A DNA stretch of 64,000 nt from Arenicola marina (lineage: Eukaryota; Annelida; Polychaeta; Arenicolidae). Below, piece by piece: positions 46,130-55,900 of this stretch. The stretch is taken from contig OZ025265.1 of the NCBI GenBank assembly GCA_964019135.1, positions 3,478,318 through 3,542,317 on the forward strand, written 5' to 3'. Position numbers and translations under genes: made by a program. Each line of letters opens with the position of its first letter. Positions within the stretch are counted from its first letter, which is position 1. The notes under the pieces are model-generated. The model was not told where the DNA came from. It saw nothing but the letters and a program-made list of their open reading frames with translations, and searched no databases.

Positions 46130-46818
46130 CTCTTTCGCCTCCAACCAGTAATTTTTAACGACAGGTGCCAACGTACATCAATTGTCAACAAGGAGCATCA
46201 GGGGTCACCAGGTACATCAATGGTTATTACTCAGGTTTCAGCAAATACATCAACTGCCACCTCAGTACATCACATGTCCATAAACCACATCAAGGGTCAT
46301 CTCAGTACATCACAGGTCTATGAGCCACATCAAAGGTCATCAAATACATCAGTTGTCATCCAAGTACATCATAAGTCACATCAGAGGTCATCAGTACATC
46401 ACAGGTCTATGAGCCACATCGCAGGTCATCAAATATATCAGTTGTCATCCAAGTACATCATAAGTCACACCAGAGGTCATCAGGACATCACAAGTCATCA
46501 AATACAATTTCCTCTCAAATCCACCACATTAGGACAACTCTGGCTCATTGAGTACATCAAAGGTCATCGCTAGACATCAGGGTCATCAGATTTCGTCCAA
46601 CATGAATCAAAGGAAGTGTCATCATGTTCATCAAAGGTCATCATTGTGGCTCAGCATGGTTAGTGAGGTAAATCAAAATAATAAAAAAACCTCTATGGCT
46701 GATTACATCACTAGACTGCCTCAGAATTACAGTTCTGCACCCAGCAAACAAGAAAATTAAAAGAAAAAATAACCACCAGGCAGTGGAGCACGACCCTTGG
46801 ATCCAGTATTAAAACCAG
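46130..46818 (-). other. Untranslated leader of the LTR element with short repeats
   Basis: Between gag and the primer site, the plus strand has many AGGTCATC and TACATCA motifs. A block of about 100 bp (from CACAGGTCTATGAGCCACAT to CAGAGGTCATCAG) occurs twice around 46310-46485. Confidence 0.6.
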
Positions 46819-46836
46819 ATCCCACTTCTGACACCA
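46819..46836 (-). other. Primer-binding site for tRNA-Leu
   Basis: The plus strand reads ATCCCACTTCTGACACCA, 18 bases identical to the 3' end of eukaryotic tRNA-Leu (T-arm, acceptor strand, discriminator and CCA). On the element strand it begins TGGTGTCAGAAGTGGG, six bases inside the 5' LTR, the expected position for priming of minus-strand DNA. Confidence 0.85.
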
Positions 46837-46842
46837 AAATAT

Positions 46843-48609
46843 TGTTACGACCGTAACCTGTCAGGATGGCCGAAAATAAAATAAAATCTTTTATAAGGGA
46901 AAGAAACAAAAACTAACTATTCACAACCAGTGTCAGTCTCCCACCATTGGCGGCATTTATTAAAACATTCTTGTCAAAGCAGGTACAAGGGACAATATAA
47001 AAATAAAATACTCTGCATGTAACCAGACCCCCTAGTCTGGCATAGACTAACTAAAAGGAAAATCCCCTAAGCTCAGATAAGAATTAAGAATTAAGATAGA
47101 CCAGTGGAAAAATGCAGGGGTTAGTGGGAGAGATTCTATTTAGGAAACATCAACAGTCAGAGGGCTGAGAGGCTGTCATCATCTAAGTTACATCGTCATT
47201 CGGTCCTCGGGACATCGGGTCATCGTGGTTATCGTGGTTATCGTGGTCATCGTGGTCATCGTGGTCATCGTGGTTAATCACAAGAGGGGGAGGGGGGGGA
47301 GGGGGGGGGGGGGGTAAATAGGGGCACTAACCGACAGGGTCTGCCCTTGGCGCAAGTGCCCCCAGGCAAGCCCGCTTCTCTAGGGGCACAACGGTAACAA
47401 TGTTAAAATCCTTCGACGTTAGTAGGGAATCGACTGTAGCTTTTATTATAATGTGTCCTCGAACAATCATAGTGTTTACGTATTCTATATACCTTGTTCT
47501 ATCATCTGACATCAATAAAGTGTGTCGACACTAGGTTGTTTCGATTATATTTTTGCGAAGAAATGTTGGAGCACACAACTGTTCCCGACCAGCCATCCGC
47601 CATATTTGTTTTGGGCGGATGCCGGTACCTGTGAATGCGACTTGGTTCCTCCTCTCCGTTAGCATATGACTCTCCGCTAGAGGGCCTTGTCAGTCGCTCA
47701 CTTTGAACTTAAGGACAACAGCAGCGCCCTCTTTCACAGATCATTGACTGTTACGGAGTTTGGGACCCAGGCTACATATGGTTCAAATGGTGGCGGGATT
47801 CGCCAGGTGGCGCTGCATACACATGGCGGTTGGTAGGGAAAAGTCGCAAGCTCCAACATTTGTTCGCGAAAATATGACTGGAACAATCTAGTGTTGACAC
47901 ACTTTCTTGATGTCAGAAGATAGAACAAGGTATATAGAATACGTAAGCACTATTATTGTACGCGCTCGCATTATAATAAAAGCTACAGTCGATTCCCTAC
48001 TAACGTCGAAGGATTTTAACATGGTTACCGTTGTGCCCCTAGAGAAGCGGGCTTGCCTGGGGGCACTTGCGCCAAGGTCTGCCCCTGCTTCTCTCGTCTC
48101 TGTCTCCCCGAATGTCTGAGTGTGTCGAGAGTCTCCCTTTATACCCGCCACACCGGAAGACGTACACAGAAATAATCTATATCTCCCTTTTCGCGTTACT
48201 CCTCAACCCAAGAGTTTAAGTATGCAATGCAGGTTTCTGGCTTATATTAAAACTTTAAAGAATATCAGACAAACATCAACAGGACCAGAAACTAGTGCCT
48301 TATACATAAACGCGGCTTTTGTTGGCAGCGAGGTTATAAAACTTTGGTAATTATCATAATGACTAAAACGAGGCTGCGCGCGAGAAACAACCATCATGGC
48401 CGCCCCGAGAGGTAAACATCACCAAAAACGGTACAAATTGGTTCGTACCATCCCAAATAAGAATAGACAAGTTAAAAAGACAACAGAAAGTGACAATGTG
48501 GCCTCATACAAGGTAGGTAAACAGTTTAGTTGGGGTTGACAGCGTTCACAAAGGGATAATTTTACAAAAATACCTGATTTCCCCGGGTACCAAAATGGGA
48601 GGCGTCACA
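46843..48609 (-). repeat. 5' LTR with a nested MITE
   Basis: Same TG...CA ends as the left LTR. The total length is 1767 bp because it contains a 729-bp MITE and a 9-bp duplication. Outside these it is about 1029 bp; the excess over the other LTR comes from longer (GGTCATCGT)n and G-run tracts. U5 contains the tRNA-Leu 5'-end match at 46860-46873. Confidence 0.92.
47347..48075. mobile_element. MITE with about 225-bp terminal inverted repeats, Mutator-like
   Basis: Ends are TTGGCGCAAGTGCCCCC and its exact complement. The inverted repeats run for about 225 bp at roughly 90% identity. The 9-bp GGTCTGCCC is present at 47338-47346 and 48076-48084 and only once in the sister LTR, so it is a target duplication. 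Long inverted repeats with a 9-bp duplication fit the Mutator-like superfamily. The 280-bp centre has no transposase, so the copy is non-autonomous. Each arm contains a short outward-to-end open frame of about 55 codons with similar sequence; this mostly reflects the inverted repeat. Confidence 0.88.
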
Positions 48610-49380
48610 ATATGTAACATCAGGTGTGTGTGCAGATATACTAGTGTTAGAGGTAACCTTGCTCGATGGCATTTTGGTCGTGGTGACATCAGACCCGAAT
48701 GATTTTAAAATGTGTGTTCCAATACCATGGGTCAGGAGCACGGCACAAGGCGCATAACGCACTCGTGTAGGTCAGCTACATGCTGCTTACCACACGATCG
48801 AGGTTGTGTTTAACATCAAACAGCGCAAAGCGGCTCAAGAAAGGAGAGGACGTTAACGTTATGATTGTGTTTGTGTGCTTAAGGGGTGATATTTTAGAAC
48901 AATGGATATGCCCAACAGAAAATTCTTCGGATCGAACATCAGCTGTTTAAATCAGCTGTAATTTCTTGCAACATTATAATTTTCAAGAATAAAACATAAA
49001 AATAAGCAGCTTTGTGTATTTAATGCACCAAACAACACCTTGTACCCTTTCGAAAAAGTTATAATTGTGACAGAATTCTTTTTTTCATCACCTGATTTAT
49101 TTCATGCGTTATTAGGCTTAAGCTGGGTCCCGGCATTAATTTGTAGAAATGCGCGACGCATTTTCCCTATCAATTTACGCAGCGCCGCCCTGGCGAGCGA
49201 GTGTGAAAATGCATTGAGGACGTAGGCGACAACAGAGATATAATGGAGCCCTAGCGGAGGAAGTCGAAGGCAGAGAGTGGCACACGGCCAGTGAGTGACT
49301 TTAATAAGACCAAGGCTTTGTCGCATCCGACGTCACATCCGGTATCTTTCCACATCGCTTTCACTTTGTTCAATTTCCCC
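48610..49380. other. Unique stretch right of the LTR element
   Basis: AT-rich around 48880-49110. No gene, RNA or array was recognised. Confidence 0.45.
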
Positions 49381-49750
49381 TGACCCTCTCCATCTTCTAT
49401 TATTACTCCTCCCTTCATCCACCCCACCCCTCCCTCTCTAGTGGCCTATCTTTATCCCCCAACCGCCTCCACCCCATTCATCTGTCAGTCTTATCTGTCC
49501 CCTCTCCCATATTTCTCTCCTTATCTCCCTGCTACGTCTATACCTCTCTCCCTCGTTCTTCCTGCTCTCTCTCCTTCGCACTCTTCTCTCCATTCAGCAT
49601 ATATTATCTCTCCACTTCCCGATCTTCATGTCTCTTCCTGCTTCTCGTTCTCCCTCATCTTATTCTCAGTGCCCCTCTCTCGCTCTCTCTCTCCCTCTCT
49701 CTCCCTCTCTCGCTCTCTCTCTCCCTCCCCCCCCCCCTCTCTCCCTCTCC

Positions 49751-49791
<41 letters not shown>

Positions 49792-50020
49792 CCCCCCCCC
49801 TCTCTCCCTCTCCCTCTCGCTCTCCCTCTCCCTCTCTCCCTCTCTCTGGCTCCGTCGCACATCCCACCCACACACACACTTCTATCTGTATCTTTCTACT
49901 TCCCTCTCTCTCTCTTCACTGATTTCCCGCTCTACCTCTCTCCAATCTCTGTCTCTGTCTCTCTCTCGCTCTCTCTCTCACTTTCAATCGCTTGCTTTGA
50001 GCCCTAACCCCGTCTCTCTC
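49381..50020. repeat. Pyrimidine-rich simple-sequence tract
   Basis: The plus strand is dominated by CTCTCT, TCCCTC and C runs, densest at 49660-49860 with (CT)n and two C runs of about 11. Overlapping long frames on both strands (Ser/Leu/Pro on plus, Arg/Glu/Gly on minus) are compositional artefacts. Confidence 0.85.
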
Positions 50021-50236
50021 TGAACTTCCCCTTCCACCGTGAATCTCAGATTGAAAGCCTCGGCAAGAAATACGAGACAGCCACAATGATGCATGGGGGA
50101 CCCAAAAAGACTAGGACTGATCACGTGACTGGCGACTTAAGGGACGCCAGCGTCTCCACTCCTCCATCCTCCTCATCCCCCCCCCCACCACTCCTTTCTT
50201 TCGCCCTGCCACTGCGTCATGGGAACTGCACTCGTC

Positions 50237-51700
50237 GGCTTGATGGTGTGTGGTGGGGGGAGGGAGATGGGTGTTGGCGTGTGGTGGGGGAGGGGGTAGT
50301 GTGTTGGCGTGTGGTGGGGGAGGGGGATGTGTGTTGGCGTGTGGTGTGTGGAGGGAGATGCGTGTTGGTGTGTGGTGGGGGGGGGAGGGAGATGCGTGTT
50401 GGTGTGTGGTGGGGGGAGGGGGATGCGTGTTGGTGTGTGGTGGGGGGAGGGGGATGCGTGTTGGTGTGTGGTGGGGGAGGGGGATGTGTGCTGGCGTGTG
50501 GTGGGGGAGGGGGATGCGTGTTGGTGTAAGGTGGGGGGGGGGAGGGAGATGCGTGTTGGTGTGTGGTGGGGGGGGGGGGAGGTGCGTGTTGGTATTTGGT
50601 GAGGGGAAGGGGTGCGTGTTGGTGTGTTGTTGGGGAGGGGGATGCGTGTTGGTATGTGGTGAGGGGAGGGGATGCGTGTTGGCGTGTGGTAGGGGGATGC
50701 GTGTTGGCGTGTGGTGGGGGAGGGGGATGTGTGTTGGCGTGTGGTGGGGGAGGGGGATGTGTGTTGGTGTGTGGTGGGGGAGGGGGATGTGTGTTGGTGT
50801 GTGGTGGGGGGAGGGGGTGCGTGTTGGCGTGTGGTAGGGGGATGCGTGTTGGCGTGTGGTGGGGGAGGGGGATGTGTGTTGGCGTGTGGTGAGGGGAGGG
50901 GGTGCGTGTTGGCGTGTGGTGGGGGAGGGGGATGTGTGTTGGTGTGTGGTGGGGGGAGGGGGTGCGTGTTGGCGTGTGGTGGGGGAGGGGGATGTGTGTT
51001 GGCGTGTGGTGGGGGAGGGGGGTGTGTGTTGGCGTGTGGTGGGGGAGGGGGATGTGTGTTGGCGTGTGGTGAGGGGAGGGGGTGCGTGTTGGCGTGTGGT
51101 GGGGGCGGGGATGTGTGTTGGTATGTGGTGAGGGGAGGGGATGTGTGTTGGTGTGTGGTGGGGGAGGGGGTGCGTGTTGGCGTGTGGTAGGGGGATGTGT
51201 GTTGGCGTGTGGTGGGGGGAGGGGGATGCGTGTTGGCGTGTGGTGGGGGAGGGGGATGTGTGTTGGCGTGTGGTGGGGGAGGGGGATGTGTGTTGGTATG
51301 TGGTGAGGGGAGGGGGTGCGTGTTGGCGTGTGGTAGGGGGAGGGGGATGTGTGTTGGCGTGTGGTGGGGAGAGGGGGATGGGTGTTGGCGTGTGGTGAGG
51401 GGAGGGGTTGCGTGTTGGCGTGTGGTGGGGGCGGGGATGTGTGTTGGTATGTGGTGAGGGGAGGGGGTGCGTGTTGGCGTGTGGTAGGGGGATGCGTGTT
51501 GGCGTGTGGTGGGGGAGGGGGATGTGTGTTGGCGTGTGGTGGGGGAGGGGGATGTGTGTTGGTATGTGGTGAGGGGAGGGGATGTGTGTTGGCGTGTGGT
51601 GGGGGAGGGGGATGTGTGTTGGCGTGTGGTGGGGGAGGGGGATGTGTGTTGGCGTGTGGTGGGAGGGGAAGCGTGAAAGTGTGTGGTGGGGGGAGGGGGA
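50237..51700. repeat. G-rich minisatellite, 30-bp unit, about 48 copies
   Basis: The unit is GTGTGGTGGGGGAGGGGGAT followed by GTGTGTTGGC. The plus strand has G and T with almost no C. Each unit has G5 and G5 runs plus GG pairs, so stacked G-quadruplexes are possible. Lengths vary in the G runs and shorter units (GGTAGGGGGATGCG) recur about every 300 bp (50690, 50840, 51190, 51485), suggesting a higher-order block. The minus-strand frame rich in His, Pro and Thr is a by-product. Confidence 0.95.
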
Positions 51701-51831
51701 TGGAAGAATAATCTACCACGGTCGAAATAAATTGTAAAAACGCTGTAAGAGGGGTGTGTGGTGCAGAGGGGTCGGTGGAGGATGACTGTAGTTTTGTTTG
51801 TCTCTTCCCCGCATTCCCCTCTTCTGCGCAG

Positions 51832-52000
51832 CGGGTGAGGTCCACACCAGACCTCGGGCCCCGCAGTGGGTCTCGGTACGCGACAGAATTAGCCGCAGTC
51901 TGTGGAAAGCAGTTTTTCCCTATGCGGCGAACCAGGCGGGGTGGAAGGGGTGGGTGGATGGGCGTTGCTATGGTAATTATCGGTAGGAATAAGGGAGGGG
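51832..52000 (+). other. Possible exon between array and CD225 gene
   Basis: A long pyrimidine tract ends in TTCTGCGCAG (to 51831), and GTAAGT follows at 52001. The frame through it is open on plus and includes RYATELAAVCGKQFFPMRRT. It is not recognisable as the N-terminal part of a CD225 protein, although it lies 1.3 kb upstream of that exon on the same strand. It rests on splice-site shape only. Confidence 0.22.
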
Positions 52001-53307
52001 GTAAGTTGGCGTGTGGGGGTGTAGCAACCCACCCTCGGTATCATAGGTGTACCATACCATTGAGTCTCCATTTTCAGTAGTATCTACGTTGGAAACGTTT
52101 GTTTGGAGGTTCTTTACCACTGCAAGAGATGCCGCATACGAATAGACGACGGGTCCACCATAATGAGGCGTGTTTAGGCGAAGGCAATGGTGTCACGTTT
52201 CCTGGGTCATTAAAGATGGATATCCGATGACTTGGTCAGCCATTAAGCGTCCTTAACGAATGCCGTGTGGCCATGGGCGACATAAAGGCAAGACGGCCAG
52301 AGACCCTCACCAGTTCACGCGGCTGTATGCCTTATCGATTGTGGATCGCCCAGCCACGGCTTAGAATCCCATGTTACGCCCGTTACCGTCTTAGCCGGCA
52401 ATGCGCAATTACCGAAGTTTTAGCCGGCAAGGCGCAATTACCGGAGATTATGGTTGAGTACCTATCTATGCTGACTGCCTCAGATGGGCACGTTATATCT
52501 GCAAATTGTGTAAAATTACAACAAGTGTAAACATGATTTACCAAACTTGCGTTTTTTTTCAGTTAATTATTGTCTTAATTATTATATGTAAGGCAATTCG
52601 ACATCAGACACTTGCGACCTGCTGCTGAACCATCACAACACATGGTGTGTTTATTGATGAAAATATGTGAAAGAGAGCAAGTGAAATAGAGATGGAGAGG
52701 GATAGGAAGAGGGGGAAAGATCCTGAAAATGTCTGCACTCTTGCGGCAAGACAACCAGCGTATTGTAGGCTTCATATTCCAAAACTTGCTTTATATGCAT
52801 CTTGTCATGCATGGGTCCTCTCTTCATTGACCCTTCACATTGACGCCATCCCACCGGTTAAAGCAATATGTTCTGTAATTTTTATATTACCAATCTCTTC
52901 TTCATGTCAAATAAGTATATTCTGTCTTGAATTTAAATCCTGAAAGCCTGTGGGCTATCCGGAGAGAAGCCGGAGCAGAAGTTGGTGGCCGGCTTTATAT
53001 CCCTACGCGCCTGTTCGCTGTTCGCTATACTGTGTGATGTCGACCGCGGCTCGCCAGGACGTCCGCGCGCGATCAACTAGTCCGCGCCGTGTCATGTTAA
53101 AATTTTTGTTTTACAGACTCAATGAGATAAAACATACATGCATCATAATTTGGAGATTCTTTTAGTCTTCATTCTAAAACGTAAACAAAAATAAGACAGC
53201 GCATGTAAGTAGGCTGCTTTAATTACCGGCTCAAGCGTTCATATTAAAGCCATCAAGCACATATCTCGCCATGTCATGTCCTGTGCGCCATCTTCTTCTC
53301 GTTGCAG
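52001..53307. other. Unique stretch upstream of the CD225 last exon
   Basis: Expected to be intron of the CD225 gene at least at its right end, where TCTTCTTCTCGTTGCAG forms the acceptor. A short duplication (TTAGCCGGCAATGCGCAATT and a near copy) lies at 52390-52445. No exon carrying the CC-containing first half of a CD225 domain was found. Confidence 0.45.
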
Positions 53308-53477
53308 GCCTCGTGGGTACGATATTTTCCTGCTGGTCTCGCGGGGTGGCGCCACTGGATTGGGAGTCGGCCCGTGTGAAGGGCAAGCTGGCACTCACAA
53401 TGGATATCATCGGCGTCGTCACCTCCGTCATCGCAGCCGTCGTCATCGTCTTGATCTTCTTCACCCGCGATTCATGA
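53308..53477 (+). CDS. CD225/dispanin-family protein, last exon (copy A)
   Basis: Proteins of the CD225 (dispanin, IFITM-related) family are small membrane proteins with a re-entrant or first membrane segment, a short cytosolic loop and a C-terminal transmembrane helix; some members restrict viral entry or act at synapses. This exon codes the second half: the end of the first hydrophobic segment (GLVGTIFSCWSR), the loop DWESARVKGKLA and the C-terminal helix DIIGVVTSVIAAVVIVLI, ending FFTRDS and TGA. The acceptor CTCGTTGCAG enters in phase 1, splitting a Gly codon. It is 170 bp long, exactly like the paralogue at 60944-61113, with about 31 of 56 residues identical. The upstream exons with the conserved CC motif were not located, so the start of the gene is unknown. 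Function is inferred from the family only. Confidence 0.78.
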
Positions 53478-54048
53478 TCATTGGAGTATAAGTGATTTTT
53501 TGTTTCACCTCTTCGTTTTATCTTTGTTTCGTCTTCGCGATCGGTCTCCCAAATGAGCTTGTGTGACGGCCGTTCGCGTGCTGTATCTATATATAGCAAG
53601 AGAAGACGACAGCGTTTGTTGATAAAACAGCGCCCACCCCGGGAGTTTCGACCAAGAGGAGAGGATAAATAGGAAGCCTGTGGCAGGTTGTGTGACTGCC
53701 ATGGGAGTGTCATCCCACATTGTCCACGCAGAGAGATGGCGACGCCTGGCAGGGACTAGTGTCATGTCGGCCACTGCTGAGCGGCCATCAACGTAGCATG
53801 AGGAGCAGGGCCCGAGGAAGACATGGAGTCATGACGTGGCTTCCGGGAGGATGGACGCGGTCTCACTTAATCATCGTTCATAGCCGCTGGCGACCGCAAC
53901 TTAAGGGCGATAATACAGCGAGAAGAAACACGTGTATTTGGAACGGATGCTGTCCGAGCCATCTGGATAAAGATCCCAGGTTACATTGCGGAATATATGG
54001 ATCGATGCTGGAGTCTACGTTGGACTGGTGTTTGGTGCACCGTCTGCG
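53478..54048 (+). other. Downstream flank of CD225 copy A
   Basis: Probably includes the 3' untranslated region. A canonical AATAAA was not seen close to the stop. No other gene was recognised. Confidence 0.35.
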
Positions 54049-54426
54049 ATGACGTAGGCGGTACCGGGGGAGAGAGAGGCCAGGGGGTCAGGCGGCAGTT
54101 CCTTGCTATTGGCAATGACGTAGGACGTACCGGGGGAGACGCCAGGGGGGTCAGGCGGCAATTCCTTGCCATCGGCAATGATGTAGGACGTACCGGGGGA
54201 GACGCCAGGGGGGGTCAGGCGGCAATTCCTTGCTATCGGCAATGACGTAGGACGTACCGGGGGAGACGCCAGGGGGGTCAGGCGGCAATTCCTTGCCATC
54301 GGCAATGATGTAGGACGTACCGGGGGAGACGCCAGGGGGGTCAGGCGGCAATTCCTTGCCATCGGCAATGATGTAGGCGGTACCGGGGCAGAGAGAGGCC
54401 AGGGGAGTCAGGCGGTAATTCCTTGC
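54049..54426. repeat. Minisatellite, 63-bp unit x 6
   Basis: The unit includes GGCAATTCCTTGCCATCGGC, AATGATGTAGGACGTACC and GGGGGAGACGCCAGGGGGGT. The first and last copies are a variant with AGAGAGAGGCCAGG in place of AGACGCCAGG and GTAGGCGGTACC. Because 63 is 21 codons, frames on both strands stay open with 21-residue repeats (for example GGDARGVRRQFLAIGNDVGR on plus). It begins about 570 bp after the CD225 stop and is not part of its coding region. Confidence 0.95.
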
Positions 54427-55339
54427 CTCGGCCTAGCATCCGGTTCCAGCTCTCTCGTCTTATTGAGCCATTTCAAAGGCCATCAATCCCTACCATCAGC
54501 CCCACCCCCTCCCCACCCCTCCCCACCCCCCGAATTGCCCAAGCCCCCTCTACGCACACACACACTCACTCCACCCCTGTAACTAGCCTTACCACGGGCT
54601 GAGGGTCTCATCATATGTTGCCATGGAGACGACCTTGACGGCGTAGCCGAGGTTGCGGAGACGTCTGTGGCAGGAGCTATAAGACTGGGTGTTTTGAAGG
54701 TTCGGCGTCTTTCTCTCGCGTCCAGCATGGGCGATACCCACTGGGTGTGGGTGGTGGAAAGGGGGGTGGGGCAGGGTTTGCCTGGCCGGTGGGATCATGG
54801 GGCTAGGGTGGTGGGAGGGTGGAGGGCTCTGGGCCTGGGCGTGGTGCGTATGCTTTATCTGCGGAAGGGACGGTTGGAAAGAGGATAGGGGGGCGGGGGC
54901 GGGGGGAGACATAGGGACTTCCCATGTCGATGCCATGATGGTGGCTGTGGGAGCGCCTTCTCTGGTCGAGATGAAAAGAGGTTCGCCATTGATTCGCGTG
55001 GCGTCTACAGTGACGTGGGAAGAGGTTGACAGCTTAAGGGCGGCATCGGTGGCGGGGGGGGGGATCCAGATTAATGCCATGGGGACGGAATGAAAGGGCG
55101 ACATCACCCCCTCCAGCGTCCCCCTCCCCGCTGCTCCCCCCCTGCACGGGGTAACCCCGCAATGTATTTATCCCGTTTATAATGTCCAAGTTGAAAGTAA
55201 GGTTACCGCCCTACATCACTGCAATGGTTGCTGTGGGCGCCGGTCACTGTGTCATATGCCGCGCGTCTCTGTTGCTAGCATGCAGTGGGGAGATTTGTCG
55301 TGAGAGTGAATGGCGTGATGACGCGTAGGTAGACTTGAC
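54427..55339. other. Unique stretch, overlapping frames not supported
   Basis: Minus-strand (54589-55107) and plus-strand (54797-55093) frames overlap over the same DNA. The minus frame has a Pro/His-rich middle caused by C-rich sequence, and neither shows a known domain. Confidence 0.4.
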
Positions 55340-55812
55340 TGTAACCCTATACTGGGTCCTCACCGGTCAATGTAACCATATACTGGGTCCTCACCGGTCA
55401 ATGTAACCCTATACTGGGTCCTCACCGGCCAATGTAACCCTATACTGGGTCCTCACCAGTCACTGTAACCCTATACTGGGTCCTCACCGGCCAATGTAAC
55501 CCTATACTGGGTCCTCACCAGTCACTGTAACCCTATACTGGGTCCTCACCGGTCAATGTAACCCTATACTGGGTCCTCACCGGTCAATGTAACCCTATAC
55601 TGGGTCCTCACCGGCCAATGTAACCCTATACTGGGTCCTCACCAGTCAATGTAACCCTATATTGGGTCCTCACCGGCCAATGTAACCCTATACTGGGTCC
55701 TCACCGGCCAATGTAACCCTATACTGGGTCCTCACCGGCCAATGTAACCCTATACTGGGTCCTCACCGGTCAATGTAACCCTATACTGGGTCCTCACCAG
55801 TCACTGTAACCT
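55340..55812. repeat. Minisatellite, 31-bp unit, about 15 copies
   Basis: The unit is TGTAACCCTATACTGGGTCC followed by TCACCGGTCAA. Variation is almost confined to the end of the unit: CGGTCAA, CGGCCAA or CAGTCAC. The CAGTCAC type alternates with CGGCCAA near 55440-55530. Confidence 0.96.
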
Positions 55813-55867
55813 TCCGCCGTTCGCAAACGAACGTAGCCCCGTTATATATACACGTCGTTCGACGCAA

Positions 55868-55900
55868 GACAGAATCAGAATCAGAATCGTTTTGTTTGGT
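55868..55900 (-). mobile_element. Possible 3' tail of a LINE remnant
   Basis: The plus strand reads AGAATCAGAATCAGAATCG, so the minus strand ends in ACGATTCTGATTCTGATTCT. Short (ATTCTG)n tails of this kind are usual at the 3' ends of several non-LTR families. Little coding sequence of an element can be seen beyond it, so this would be a very short insert. Confidence 0.4.

Larger units (their letters stand above)
41009..48609 (-). mobile_element. Fossil LTR retrotransposon, Ty3/gypsy-like, non-autonomous
   Basis: Two direct LTRs (3' LTR 41009-41993, 5' LTR 46843-48609, minus-strand element) bound about 4.85 kb of internal DNA. It has a tRNA-Leu primer site beside the 5' LTR, a gag region, a KSP-repeat reading frame and a polypurine tract beside the 3' LTR. 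No reverse transcriptase, RNase H or integrase was recognised, so it is not whole; it resembles gag-only derivatives that depend on other copies. The LTRs differ by only about four substitutions plus repeat-length changes outside the MITE, so the insertion is recent. No clear target-site duplication was found at the outer ends. Confidence 0.88.

Noticed and set aside
47327-48119. Two similar 55-codon frames in the MITE arms
   Set aside because: They mirror each other because the arms are inverted repeats. Only about two of ten differences are silent, which does not suggest selection on a protein.
41004-48614. Target-site duplication of the LTR element
   Set aside because: The five bases outside each LTR do not match, so none is claimed.
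50217-51845. His/Pro/Thr-rich minus-strand frame of 542 codons
   Set aside because: Complement of the G-rich 30-bp array; composition explains it.
54589-55107. Minus-strand frame of 172 codons
   Set aside because: Overlaps plus-strand frames, has a C-rich driven Pro/His segment and no recognised domain.
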